From positions 248,001 through 312,000 of the forward strand of contig CAWHKW010000004.1 in NCBI GenBank assembly GCA_963829995.1: 64,000 nucleotides of DNA. Reading direction: 5' to 3'. Position 1 is the stretch's first letter. Each line of letters opens with the position of its first letter. Both the position numbers and the translations under genes were made by a program. This document shows, in pieces, positions 28,694-37,655 of the stretch. The notes under the pieces were generated by a model. That model saw only the letters and a program-made list of their open reading frames with translations. It was not told the origin of the DNA and did no database searches. The DNA is from JACCZX01 sp963829995. Lineage in GTDB: Bacteria; Pseudomonadota; Gammaproteobacteria; Burkholderiales; Burkholderiaceae_F.

Positions 28694-30508
28694 TCATGGT
28701 CCTGAGGCAAGCAGCGCCAGCAGGCCTTCGCCGTAACTTGCCAGCTTCTTTTCACCGATTCCGGAAATCAGACGCAACTCGCCGAGTGACTTGGGTTGCA
28801 TCTGCGCGACCGCTCTCAAGGTGCCGTCGTGAAACACCACGAACGCCGGCACACCGTGTTCCCTGGCGACTTGCGCACGCCAGGCACGCAACTTCTCGAA
28901 CAGCGGATCATCGGTCGCGGTACTTGTCGCACGCTGCTTCGCCGAGCGTCGGCGCGGCTGCGCAATCTGCTGCCTGAGCTCGATCGTGCGCTCGCCGCGC
29001 AATACGGCCCGGCTGGCGTCGGTCAGGCGCAGCACGTTAAACGTCGCGTGATCGACTTCGACGATATGTTGCGCCACCAAATGCCGCAGCAATAGACGCC
29101 ATTCCGCCTCCGACAATTCGGTGCCGATACCGAAGGTCGAAAGCCGTTCGTGGCCGAACTTGGCGACTTTTTCCGTTTGCTTGCCGCGCAGGACGTCGAT
29201 GATGTGAGTCGCCGCGAAACCGAAGCCGCCATCGCGCTGGCACCGGTAGATACACGACAACAACTTGCGCGCCGCTTCGGTGGCGTCGACTCTTTGCGGC
29301 GGCGCCAGGCAGTTGTCGCAATTGCCGCACGGTTGGCTCGCTTCGCCGAAATAGGACAACAACCGCACTCTTCTGCAATCTGCCGCCTCGGCCAGACCCA
29401 GCATCGCATCCAGCTTGGTCCCCGACAATCGTTTGTACAACGCGTCGGCTTCCGACATCTCGATCAGACGCCTTTGCTGCACGACGTCGGCCAGGCCGTA
29501 CGTCATCCACGCGTCGGCCGGCTCGTCGTCGCGGCCAGCGCGTCCCGTTTCCTGGAAGTACCCTTCGATGCTCTTCGGCATGTCCAGGTGTGCGACGAAG
29601 CGAACGTCTGGCTTATCGATCCCCATGCCGAACGCAATCGTCGCCACCATCACGCGCCCGTCTTCCTGCAAAAACGCGCTTTGGTTGGCCGTGCGCGAAG
29701 CGGCATCCATTCCGGCGTGGTACGGCAAAGCGGGAATGCCGCTCTCGCACAGAAACCCGGCCACTTCATCGACCGTGTTGCGCGCGAGGCAGTAGACAAT
29801 GCCGGCGTCGGCCGCGTGCTCCTCGCGAATGAACCGCAGCAGTTGTTCGCGCGGCTCGCGCTTTTCGATGATGCGGTAGCGAATATTGGGGCGGTCGAAG
29901 CTTGCAACGAAAACGCGCGGGCTCTTCAGCAGCCGCTCGGCAATTTCCTCGCGCGTCGGAACGTCGGCGGTCGCGGTCAAGGCGAGGCGCGGTACGGTAG
30001 CGAAACGATCACGCAGGATGGCAAGTTGCCCGTATTCGGGCCGAAAGTCGTGGCCCCATTGCGACACGCAATGCGCTTCGTCGATCGCGAACAGCGCGAG
30101 CCCCACGCCTTGTGCCACGTCACTGAGCAATCGCTGGCAGCGTTCGCCAGTCAGGCGCTCGGGCGCGATATAGACAAGATCCAGCTCGCCGCCTCTCATC
30201 TGCCGCTCGACCGCCGCGGCTTCGGCGGAAGACAGGCTCGAATTCAGAAACGCCGCGCGCACGCCGACCTCCGTCAGCGCCATCACCTGATCCTGCATCA
30301 GCGCAATCAGCGGCGACACGACAACCCCGACGCCATTGCGCAACATCGCGGGAATCTGATACGTCAGCGACTTTCCGCCACCGGTCGGCATCAGCACCAG
30401 CGCATCACCGCCCTGGCTGACGTGCTCGATCACTTCCGCCTGAAAACCACGAAAGGTGTCGTAGCCGAACGTGTGTTTCAGGACAGACTGGGCGGTGCGA
30501 GTAACCAT
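28694..30508 (-). CDS. recQ: ATP-dependent DNA helicase RecQ
   Basis: A 604-residue 3'-5' superfamily 2 helicase acting in recombination and replication-fork repair. Walker A is MPTGGGKSLTYQIP near residue 40, DEAH in FAIDEAHCVSQWGHDFRPEY near 140, and motif VI QETGRAGRD. A Zn-binding Cys cluster (YFGEASQPCGNCDNCL) and a winged-helix RQC domain follow, and a C-terminal HRDC domain (about 525-600) starts at LFEKLRAWRAQVAREHGVPA. All domains are complete. It precedes the MBL hydrolase by 8 bases and is divergent from the decayed DUF4870-like gene. Confidence 0.96.
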   Translation of the reverse strand: MVTRTAQSVLKHTFGYDTFRGFQAEVIEHVSQGGDALVLMPTGGGKSLTYQIPAMLRNGVGVVVSPLIALMQDQVMALTEVGVRAAFLNSSLSSAEAAAVERQMRGGELDLVYIAPERLTGERCQRLLSDVAQGVGLALFAIDEAHCVSQWGHDFRPEYGQLAILRDRFATVPRLALTATADVPTREEIAERLLKSPRVFVASFDRPNIRYRIIEKREPREQLLRFIREEHAADAGIVYCLARNTVDEVAGFLCESGIPALPYHAGMDAASRTANQSAFLQEDGRVMVATIAFGMGIDKPDVRFVAHLDMPKSIEGYFQETGRAGRDDEPADAWMTYGLADVVQQRRLIEMSEADALYKRLSGTKLDAMLGLAEAADCRRVRLLSYFGEASQPCGNCDNCLAPPQRVDATEAARKLLSCIYRCQRDGGFGFAATHIIDVLRGKQTEKVAKFGHERLSTFGIGTELSEAEWRLLLRHLVAQHIVEVDHATFNVLRLTDASRAVLRGERTIELRQQIAQPRRRSAKQRATSTATDDPLFEKLRAWRAQVAREHGVPAFVVFHDGTLRAVAQMQPKSLGELRLISGIGEKKLASYGEGLLALLASGP

Positions 30509-30582
30509 CGGGCAAGCGTAGCGCGGAGGCGCGAGCGCGGCCGGGGCGCTACCATCACCGTTTTGCGAAATCCAGTCAACCG

Positions 30583-31015
30583 ATGAACACGACTAACGCC
30601 AGTGAAGCGGTTCCGTCATCGCAGGCTTTCACCCTGGTCGGCATCACGTACGGCTTGTATGGGTTCGGCCTGTTCATGGTCTGGCCGGCGGTGATCGGAG
30701 CCGTGATCGCCTACGTGAAGCGGCAGGATGTACCCGAGATCTTGGCGTCACATTACCGCTGGCTGATCGGCACGTTCTGGTGGTGGCTGGTCGCGTGGGC
30801 CGTGATCGTCGGCGCGATGCTGTCTGTGCATGATTCCGAACGCGCTTGAGATCGAACGCGCCGTTGAAGTCGGGCTCAGTATTTCAATATTCCCTGGGAG
30901 CTGATCGGCGCTGGCGTGTTCGGTGGATTTGGGCGTAGCGATTGTCTGGCTATGGGTGGTCTATCGGCTGATTCGCGGCGCGATTCGTGTATCCGACGGG
31001 CGTGCCGCGCCCTGA
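30583..31015 (+). pseudogene. DUF4870-like membrane protein, disrupted
   Basis: The first 88 codons encode two or three transmembrane helices with YVKRQDVPEILASHYRWLIG then TFWWWLVAW, as in small DUF4870-like proteins of Burkholderiales (normally about 120-130 residues). The frame ends at 30849 and again at 30867, yet IPWELIGAGVFGG resumes in the same frame and the family C-terminus VAIVWLWVVYRLIRGAIRVS followed by DGRAAP is found one base out of phase, to the stop at 31015. Removing one T from TTT at 30928-30930 repairs the last step but not the two stops, so more than one change is needed. Probably a pseudogene, or badly affected by sequencing errors. Confidence 0.65.
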
Positions 31016-31020
31016 GTTAA

Positions 31021-31092
31021 TGGGGCCCCCACGCTCACTACGTTCGCTGCCCCCCGAGGGGGCGCGTCAGCACCTTGGGGCGGCCCGGCGGT
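31021..31092. repeat. GC-rich extragenic palindromic repeat of Burkholderiales type
   Basis: The segment contains GCCCCCCGAGGGGGC (a hairpin) and then CTTGGGGCGGCCCGGCGG, preceded by CCCCACGCTCACTACGTTCG. I recognise this arrangement from memory as an interspersed repeat common between genes in Comamonadaceae and related Burkholderiales. Here it lies directly upstream of the ivd start, so it also forms the 5' leader. Only one copy was noticed in the window. Confidence 0.6.
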
Positions 31093-31098
31093 ACTGAC

Positions 31099-32277
31099 AT
31101 GCAACTGCCCGGCCTCGACTTTCATCTAGGCGAAGACGTCGACGCATTGCGCGAAGCAGTGCATGACTTTGCGCAGACGGAAATCGCGCCGCGCGCCACC
31201 GAGATCGATCGGACCGACCAGTTTCCGATGGACTTGTGGCGCAAGATGGGCGAGCTCGGCGTCCTCGGAATTACGGTCGAAGAAGAATACGGCGGGTCGC
31301 AGCTAGGTTATCTCGCCCACATAGTCGCGATGGAAGAGATTTCGCGCGCCAGCGCGTCGGTCGGACTCTCGTATGGCGCGCACTCGAATTTGTGCGTCAA
31401 CCAGATTCGGCGCAACGGCAGCGCAGCGCAGCGAAAAAAGTACTTGCCGAAACTCGTCAGCGGTGAACACGTCGGTGCGCTGGCGATGAGCGAGCCCAAC
31501 GCGGGCTCCGACGTCGTCAGCATGCGCCTGCGCGCCGACGCGAAGGGCGATCACTTCGTTCTTAACGGCACCAAGATGTGGATCACCAACGGTCCCGACT
31601 GCGACGTGCTCGTCGTCTACGGCAAGACCGATCCGCAGATGGGCGCGCGCGGTATGACGACCTTCATCGTCGAAAAGGGGATGAGGGGATTTTCGGTGGC
31701 GCAGAAACTCGACAAGCTCGGCATGCGCGGCTCGCACACCGGCGAGCTGGTATTCGAAAACGTCGAAGTGCCGATTGAAAACGTGCTCGGTGAAGAAGGC
31801 GGTGGTGCCAGGGTGCTGATGTCGGGCCTCGACTTCGAGCGCGCCGTGCTTTCCGGCGGACCACTGGGAATCATGAGCGCGTGCATGGACGCCGTCCTGC
31901 CCTACGTGCACGAGCGCAAGCAGTTCGGGCAGTCGATCGGCGAGTTCCAGCTGATGCAGGGCAAGCTCGCCGACATGTACACGACGATGATGGCGTGCCG
32001 TGCGTATGTCTACGAAGTCGGTCGCGCATGCGATCGCGCAACGACTGACACGATGCGGGCGCTGCGCAAAGACGCTGCCGGCGCGATCCTGTACTCGGCC
32101 GAGAAAGCCACGTGGATGGCCGGCGAAGCGATCCAGGCGCTGGGCGGCAACGGATACGTTAACGACTATCCGACCGGCCGACTGTGGCGCGATGCGAAGC
32201 TGTATGAGATTGGTGCCGGGACCAGTGAGATCCGCAGAATGCTGATCGGCCGTGAATTGTTTGCGGAGACGATGTAG
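31099..32277 (+). CDS. ivd: Isovaleryl-CoA dehydrogenase-type acyl-CoA dehydrogenase
   Basis: A 392-residue FAD flavoprotein that oxidises isovaleryl-CoA to 3-methylcrotonyl-CoA in leucine catabolism. The catalytic Glu is found in the IVD-specific position, in GLDFERAVLSGGPLGIM, while the position used by most acyl-CoA dehydrogenases reads LYEIGAGTSEIRR. FAD-binding segments include AMSEPNAGSDVVSM and MWITNGPDCDV. The ATG at 31099 fits the family start (LDFHLGEDVDALR). Methylcrotonyl-CoA carboxylase genes, its usual neighbours, are absent from the window, although a thiolase lies 3.5 kb downstream. Electrons would go to ETF. Confidence 0.9.
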   Translation: MQLPGLDFHLGEDVDALREAVHDFAQTEIAPRATEIDRTDQFPMDLWRKMGELGVLGITVEEEYGGSQLGYLAHIVAMEEISRASASVGLSYGAHSNLCVNQIRRNGSAAQRKKYLPKLVSGEHVGALAMSEPNAGSDVVSMRLRADAKGDHFVLNGTKMWITNGPDCDVLVVYGKTDPQMGARGMTTFIVEKGMRGFSVAQKLDKLGMRGSHTGELVFENVEVPIENVLGEEGGGARVLMSGLDFERAVLSGGPLGIMSACMDAVLPYVHERKQFGQSIGEFQLMQGKLADMYTTMMACRAYVYEVGRACDRATTDTMRALRKDAAGAILYSAEKATWMAGEAIQALGGNGYVNDYPTGRLWRDAKLYEIGAGTSEIRRMLIGRELFAETM

Positions 32278-32300
32278 TTGACGCCGCCGTATATGCCGTA

Positions 32301-33299
32301 ATGGACGATAAGCCGTCACTCGACAACACCGTCGACCGAGCACGCGTCGCCGATTTTTGGGCGGCCTATTGTCGTGCGTCGAAGCTTCCCGAGAACACGC
32401 CGTATCAGGCGTGGTATTTCGGTGATAGTCGGCAGCTCGCGCACGACCTGGTTGAGCTCGTGCTGCACGGGCCCAAGCGCGCGACCGCGGGCCTCGGCTG
32501 CGTCACCGATGCGCTCCCGCATACGGCTGCCGTGCCCGACGGCTACAGCGTCGTGACCGAAATCGACGGTACGCCACGCGCGGTGCTACGCACCACCGTA
32601 CTCGAACGTCGCAAATTTTCGGACGTCGACGCAGCATTTGCTTGGGATGAGGGCGAAGGAGACCGCACGCTGGACGACTGGAAGCAGGGCCACTGGCGCT
32701 ACTTCAGTCGCGAGTGCGAGTCGCTCGGTCGAACCATGAGCGAGGATGCAGAAGTATGTCTTGAAAGGTTTGAGTTGCTTTACCCGTTCGAGCATGCATT
32801 GAATCCCGTCGAGTGCGGTCCGCGCATCGTGCCGGGCTACATCCCGGGCGGGCTCGCTGCAAGCTGCATGCTGCAGACGCATTACTACATGCTGCACCAC
32901 GGCTTCGGTGCAATATTTGAAGCCGGCCGGTTGGCCGATATTGGCGCCTTCCTTGCCCGTTACAACGCCGAGCGCGACGGCATCTGGCTGTTGGTCGATG
33001 GTGGCCGAGTGCAGGGATCGATCGTTATTGACGGAGACGGCGGGCGCTCTGGAACTGCGCAGTTGCGCTGGTTTATCGTGAATGAAGAGTTGCAAGGCCT
33101 TGCTTGGGGGCAACGCCTGATGTCGGCCGCCATGGATTTCTGCCGCTCACGCTTCGGCGCCGTTCATTTGCACACGTTCGCCGGACTCGATGCGGCCCGT
33201 CATCTGTACGAGCGGAACGGATTTCAGCTGATCAATGAGCAGCCAACCACCGAGTGGGGTCCGCCTGTGCTCGATCAGCACTTTGAATGGAATGGATAA
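32301..33299 (+). CDS. ASCH domain-GNAT acetyltransferase fusion
   Basis: A 332-residue two-domain protein. Residues 1-160 form an ASCH domain (PUA-like fold): FGDSRQLAHDLVELVLHGPK then RATAG, IDGTPRAVLRTT and FAWDEGEGDRTLDDWKQGHW. From about 170 a GNAT domain follows (GPRIVPGYIPGG, YYMLHHGFGAIFEAG, LRWFIVNEELQGLAWGQRLM, FAGLDAARHLYERNGFQL), with the acetyl-CoA loop around GLAWGQRL. ASCH proteins are thought to bind RNA or modified nucleosides, and GNAT domains transfer acetyl groups, so an N-acetylation role on nucleoside or RNA-related substrates is conceivable but inferred. The join is continuous with no sign of frameshift. It ends one base before the LysE gene start. Confidence 0.83.
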   Translation: MDDKPSLDNTVDRARVADFWAAYCRASKLPENTPYQAWYFGDSRQLAHDLVELVLHGPKRATAGLGCVTDALPHTAAVPDGYSVVTEIDGTPRAVLRTTVLERRKFSDVDAAFAWDEGEGDRTLDDWKQGHWRYFSRECESLGRTMSEDAEVCLERFELLYPFEHALNPVECGPRIVPGYIPGGLAASCMLQTHYYMLHHGFGAIFEAGRLADIGAFLARYNAERDGIWLLVDGGRVQGSIVIDGDGGRSGTAQLRWFIVNEELQGLAWGQRLMSAAMDFCRSRFGAVHLHTFAGLDAARHLYERNGFQLINEQPTTEWGPPVLDQHFEWNG

Positions 33300-33944
33300 A
33301 TGCTTGGCTTGACAACCGATCGCATCGCCCTGTTTACGCTGGCATCGCTGGTGCTGGCAGCCACGCCCGGACCGGTGTGGCTGTACCTGATCTCGCGCAC
33401 GCTCGCACAAGGAAGACGCGCCGGGTATTTTTCGATGTTCGGCGTCGCAGCGGGGCTTTCGTTGCATGCGGCGTTTGCTGCGTTCGGACTGACCTTGGTG
33501 TTACTCGCCGTGCCGTATGCGTTTGATGCGATCAAGCTGGCGGGCGCAGCCTATTTACTGTGGCTCGCGTATACGACGGTGCGCGGCGCAGGATTCACGT
33601 TTACACCGCAGCCGCTCGAGCCCGTGCGCGACCGCGTGCTGCTGCGCCAGGCTTTCGTTGCTGCCGTCATCAACCCGAAGGTGGCCGTGTTTTATCTGTC
33701 GCTGTTCCCGCAGTTTGTCGACCCCACAACCGGGCCGGTGCTCGGACAAAGCCTGCTGCTCGGCGCGATCCAGGTCAGCACTGCTGCAATGATGGACGTC
33801 GCACTGGTCACGGTGGCGGGCGTACTCGCTACCTGGTTTGCGCGGCGGCCGTTGTGGCTTCAGGTGCAGCGCTGGTTCCTCGGCAGCGCATTCGGCGTCC
33901 TGGCGGTGTGGCTGGCGCTGACTCCGCGACAAAGTTCAAACTAG
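33300..33944 (+). CDS. LysE/RhtB family exporter
   Basis: A 214-residue inner-membrane protein with about six transmembrane helices. It has the family's N-terminal ATPGPVWLYLISRTLAQGRR motif, LAGAAYLLWLAY, and the conserved NPKVAVFYLSLFPQFV after a central loop. LysE/RhtB proteins export amino acids and related small molecules such as homoserine lactone. It starts directly after the ASCH-GNAT stop, so the two are co-transcribed; export of an acetylated or toxic amino acid analogue would be a natural but unproven link. A second, distinct LysE-family gene lies at 37001. Confidence 0.9.
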   Translation: MLGLTTDRIALFTLASLVLAATPGPVWLYLISRTLAQGRRAGYFSMFGVAAGLSLHAAFAAFGLTLVLLAVPYAFDAIKLAGAAYLLWLAYTTVRGAGFTFTPQPLEPVRDRVLLRQAFVAAVINPKVAVFYLSLFPQFVDPTTGPVLGQSLLLGAIQVSTAAMMDVALVTVAGVLATWFARRPLWLQVQRWFLGSAFGVLAVWLALTPRQSSN

Positions 33945-33954
33945 CGCCGCAAAT

Positions 33955-35793
33955 GTGAATTCCATCGATAACGCGGTCGATGCCATCAGCTTCGACCGTT
34001 CGATGCCGTCGCCGCCGGCGATCGCGCGCGCCATTCTCGACGGGTTCGACAACCACTACCGTCGCTTTCGCTACGTTGCGCAGCAAGCGAAAGCGTTGTT
34101 CGAAAATGGCGACTGGCACGCAATCCGCGAGCGTGCCCGCGAGCGCATCGACTTCTACGATCGACGCGTGGCCGAAGCAACTGGAGTCATCGAGCGCAAT
34201 TTCGACCTCGACTCGCTGACCGATCTGGAGCGCGATGCGCTATGGCAGGCGGTCAAGCAGAGCTTCGTTGCGTTGCTGGCCGACCATCGGCAACCCGAGT
34301 GTGCCGAGACGTTTTTCAACTCGGTATGCACCAAGATCCTGCATCGCGATTACTTTCACAACCGATTTATCTTCGTGCGCCCAGGCGTCGCGACCGACTA
34401 CATGGACTCCGACCCGCCGTCCTATCGGAGCTACTACCCGGCAAGCGACGGCCTGACCAGAGTTCTCCGAAGGATTGTCATCGACTTCGGGTTGGCGTGC
34501 CCATGGGAAGACGTCGAGCGCGACATCCGGCGCGTCGTGCGCGCAGTGATCGATGCCCATCGCGCAGGGGCCGCGTTCAAACGGCCGTGGCATATCGAGC
34601 CCGACTTTCAGCTGCAGGTTCTTTCGAATCTGTTCTTCCGCAACAAGGCCGCGTACATCGTCGGCCGTGTGGTCAACGGCACCCGCATCACGCCGGTGGC
34701 GGTGCCAATTCTGCGCAATTCCAGCGGAGCGATGTATATCGACACCGCGCTTTTCACCGCCGATTTGATGACGGTGCTGTTCTCTTTCACGCACGCCTAC
34801 TTTCTGGTCGACATGGAGGCGCCCGCCGCCTACGTCGATTTCCTGCGTTCGATCCTGCCGGGCAAACCAAGCTCAGAGCTGTACACCAGCGTGGGCCTCG
34901 CGAAACAGGGGAAGACACTCTTTTATCGCGACTTCCTGCACCATCTAAAACACTCGTACGACGAGTTCGTCACCGCCCCGGGCATCAGGGGCCTGGTGAT
35001 GACGGTGTTCACGCTGCCGTCGTACCCGTATGTGTTCAAGTTGATCAAGGATGTGATTCCGCATCCGAAGGACACCGATCGGCCGCAGGTGATGGCAAAG
35101 TATCAGCTGGTCAAGCTGCATGACCGAGTCGGCCGCATGGCAGATACCTGGGAGTATTCGCAGGTGACGCTACCGCGCTCGCGTTTCTCAGCCCCGTTGC
35201 TGCGCGAATTGCTCGCAGATTGTGCGAGCATTGTCGAAGTCGACGACAAGACCGTTTTGATCAAGCACGTGTACATCGAGCGGCGGCTGACTCCGCTTAA
35301 CATCTACCTGACCCATGCCACCGACGAGGAACTCGAGCATGCAGTGTTCGAGTACGGCAACGCCATCAAGGATCTGGCTGCCGCCAACATTTTCCCCGGC
35401 GATATGCTGTACAAGAATTTCGGTGTCACGCGCTTGAACCGCGTGGTGTTCTATGACTACGACGAGATCGAGTACATGACGTCGTGCGAGTTCCGTCCGG
35501 TGCCGCAGGCGCGCCACAATGAAGACGAAATGTCGAACGAGGTCTGGTATTCAGTCGGCGCCCACGACATGTTTCCCGAAAAATGGGGCACGTTTCTGCT
35601 CGGGGACGATCGCATCCGGGCCGCGTTCGTCAGACATCACGCCGATCTATTGACGCCGGATTTCTGGAACGCACGCAAGCAAAAAATTCAGGCCGGCCAG
35701 TTGGAGAGCGTATTTCCTTACCCACAGAAACTGCGATTCAATGCGCGCTTCGACAGTGGCATGCGTCAGAATCCGGCTTCTCGATCTGCTTAA
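33955..35793 (+). CDS. aceK: Isocitrate dehydrogenase kinase/phosphatase
   Basis: A 612-residue bifunctional enzyme that phosphorylates and dephosphorylates isocitrate dehydrogenase, diverting carbon to the glyoxylate bypass. Family segments include ILHRDYFHNRFIFVRPG, YYPASDGLTRVLRRIV, GMVMTVF-type RGLVMTVFTLPSYPYVFKLI and the C-terminal VFYDYDEIEYMTSCEFR. The length is normal. The start is a GTG (33955); no ATG in frame lies nearby and the ribosome site is weak. No aceA, aceB or icd is present in the window. It sits between a LysE gene and a thiolase gene. Confidence 0.95.
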   Translation: MNSIDNAVDAISFDRSMPSPPAIARAILDGFDNHYRRFRYVAQQAKALFENGDWHAIRERARERIDFYDRRVAEATGVIERNFDLDSLTDLERDALWQAVKQSFVALLADHRQPECAETFFNSVCTKILHRDYFHNRFIFVRPGVATDYMDSDPPSYRSYYPASDGLTRVLRRIVIDFGLACPWEDVERDIRRVVRAVIDAHRAGAAFKRPWHIEPDFQLQVLSNLFFRNKAAYIVGRVVNGTRITPVAVPILRNSSGAMYIDTALFTADLMTVLFSFTHAYFLVDMEAPAAYVDFLRSILPGKPSSELYTSVGLAKQGKTLFYRDFLHHLKHSYDEFVTAPGIRGLVMTVFTLPSYPYVFKLIKDVIPHPKDTDRPQVMAKYQLVKLHDRVGRMADTWEYSQVTLPRSRFSAPLLRELLADCASIVEVDDKTVLIKHVYIERRLTPLNIYLTHATDEELEHAVFEYGNAIKDLAAANIFPGDMLYKNFGVTRLNRVVFYDYDEIEYMTSCEFRPVPQARHNEDEMSNEVWYSVGAHDMFPEKWGTFLLGDDRIRAAFVRHHADLLTPDFWNARKQKIQAGQLESVFPYPQKLRFNARFDSGMRQNPASRSA

Positions 35794-35808
35794 CCCGATG
35801 AACACGCC

Positions 35809-36990
35809 ATGAACGATCCGATTGTCATCGTCTCTGCCGCTCGCACCCCTATCGGTGGCCTGCTCGGCGACTTTTCATCGCTGCAGGCGCACCAACTCGG
35901 CTCCGCCGCAATCAAGGCAGCAGTCGAGCGTGCCGGCATTGCGCACGACGCGATCGACGAGGCGCTGATGGGGTGTTGCCTGATGGCCGGCCAGGGTCAG
36001 GCGCCGGCGCGACAGGCGGTTCTGGGCGCCGGTCTGCCACAGTCGGTCGGCGCAGTGACGTTGTCGAAGATGTGCGGCTCCGGCATGCGCGCGATGATGT
36101 TCGCGCACGACATGCTGGCTGCCGGCAGTGCCGACGTGGTTGTCGCCGGCGGCATGGAAAGCATGACCAACGCGCCACACCTGATGGTCAACGCACGCAA
36201 AGGCTATCGCTACGGGGCCGTGACGACGTTCGATCACATGGCGCTCGACGGCCTGGAAGACGCGTATCAGCGCGGCAAGGCGATGGGGGTATTTGCGGAA
36301 GATTGCGTCGCCAAATACTGCTTTACACGCGAGCAGCAGGACGACTTTGCGATCGCCTCGACCGAGCGTGCGATCAAGGCAAACAATGACGGCAGCTTCG
36401 ACTGGGAGATTGCACCGGTGACCGTCCCTGCCAAGGGCGGCAGTGTCGAAGTCAGCAAGGACGAGCAGCCATTCAAGGCCAAGCTCGACAAGATTCGCGG
36501 CCTGAAGCCGGCCTTTAAAAAAGACGGCACCATTACCGCGGCCAATGCATCGTCGATCTCGGACGGTGCGTCGGCGCTGGTAATGATGCGGCAATCGAGT
36601 GCGAACAATGGAGCCGCGCAGCCAATCGCACGCGTGCTGGGGCACACGGTGCATGCCAGCGCGCCCGAATGGTTCTCGACCGCGCCGATCGGCGCGATCA
36701 ACAAGCTGCTGAAAAAAGTCGGCTGGAAGGCGAGCGACGTCGATCTGTGGGAAATCAACGAAGCGTTTGCCGCGGTGACGATGGCCGCGATGAACGAGCT
36801 CAAGCTGCCGCACGATAAAGTCAACATCCACGGCGGCGCATGCGCACTCGGCCACCCGATCGGCGCCTCGGGCGCACGTATCGTCACAACACTTCTCGGT
36901 GCGCTGAGAAAAACCGGCGGCAAGCGCGGCGTCGCGGCGCTTTGTATCGGCGGCGGCGAAGCCACCGCAATGGCGGTCGAGCTTCTTTGA
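35809..36990 (+). CDS. Acetyl-CoA C-acyltransferase (thiolase)
   Basis: A 393-residue thiolase. The nucleophilic Cys is in LSKMCGSGMRAMM near residue 88, the second-half His in GGACALGHPIGASGAR near 349, and the acid/base Cys in GVAALCIGGGEATA near 379. The start IVIVSAARTPIGGLLGDFSS is typical. It can run either biosynthetically (acetoacetyl-CoA for PHB) or degradatively; the sequence resembles AtoB/PhaA-type acetyl-CoA acetyltransferases and does not decide. Follows aceK by 15 bases and precedes a LysE gene by 10 bases. Confidence 0.93.
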   Translation: MNDPIVIVSAARTPIGGLLGDFSSLQAHQLGSAAIKAAVERAGIAHDAIDEALMGCCLMAGQGQAPARQAVLGAGLPQSVGAVTLSKMCGSGMRAMMFAHDMLAAGSADVVVAGGMESMTNAPHLMVNARKGYRYGAVTTFDHMALDGLEDAYQRGKAMGVFAEDCVAKYCFTREQQDDFAIASTERAIKANNDGSFDWEIAPVTVPAKGGSVEVSKDEQPFKAKLDKIRGLKPAFKKDGTITAANASSISDGASALVMMRQSSANNGAAQPIARVLGHTVHASAPEWFSTAPIGAINKLLKKVGWKASDVDLWEINEAFAAVTMAAMNELKLPHDKVNIHGGACALGHPIGASGARIVTTLLGALRKTGGKRGVAALCIGGGEATAMAVELL

Positions 36991-37000
36991 TGTTCGGTAA

Positions 37001-37630
37001 ATGTTAGGAACTCAGGATCTTCCGCTGTTCATCGCCACGGCATTCGTGCTGTACGCGACGCCGGGAGTCGACATGCTGTTCACGCTGAGCCGCACTCTGC
37101 AGCACGGCTGGCGCACCGGAATGGCCGCGGCGCTCGGTATCACCGCTGGCTGCGTCGTGCATACCATCGCGGCGGCACTCGGTCTGGCAGCGTTGCTGGC
37201 GGCCTCGGCACTTGCATTCACCGCGGTCAAATGGCTGGGCGCAGCGTATCTGCTCTGGCTTGCGTGGGGCATGTTGCGCGCGTCGATGCACGATGCACAG
37301 CCAACGCTTGTGCCGGCGCCGCCGGCACCCTCGAGGCAAGTTTTCGCGCAAGGGTTCTTGACCAATGTGCTGAACCCTAAGGTTGCTTTGTTTTTTCTCG
37401 CACTGTTGCCACAGTTCATTTCCGCCGACGCGCCCGACAAGCCGACGGCGTTTCTGTTTCTGGGTGCGGTATTCGTCGCCGGTGGCGCGCTGTTCTTGCT
37501 CGCCCTGGTCGCCCTCGCGCACCGGCTGCGCGCGTTCGGAGCGAGCCGCATCACGCGGCGCGTATTGAATGCGGTCGGCGGCGCGCTGTTCGCTGCGCTG
37601 GCGGTGAGGCTGGTACAGGCCGAGCGTTGA
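37001..37630 (+). CDS. LysE/RhtB family exporter
   Basis: A 209-residue six-helix exporter. Key segments are the N-terminal ATPGVDMLFTLSRTLQHGWR, GITAGCVVHTIAAALGLAAL, WLGAAYLLWLAWG and LNPKVALFFLALLPQFI, all hallmarks of the LysE/RhtB superfamily. It is about 35-40% similar by eye to the LysE gene at 33300, mainly in these motifs, so it is an older paralogue. It may be co-transcribed with the thiolase. Substrate unknown. Confidence 0.9.
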   Translation: MLGTQDLPLFIATAFVLYATPGVDMLFTLSRTLQHGWRTGMAAALGITAGCVVHTIAAALGLAALLAASALAFTAVKWLGAAYLLWLAWGMLRASMHDAQPTLVPAPPAPSRQVFAQGFLTNVLNPKVALFFLALLPQFISADAPDKPTAFLFLGAVFVAGGALFLLALVALAHRLRAFGASRITRRVLNAVGGALFAALAVRLVQAER

Positions 37631-37655
37631 GAACCGATCTGATTAGCCGGCATCG

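Noticed and set aside
31021..31092. Rho-independent terminator upstream of ivd
   Set aside because: The hairpins are strong, but no T-run follows and the sequence matches a dispersed repeat type.
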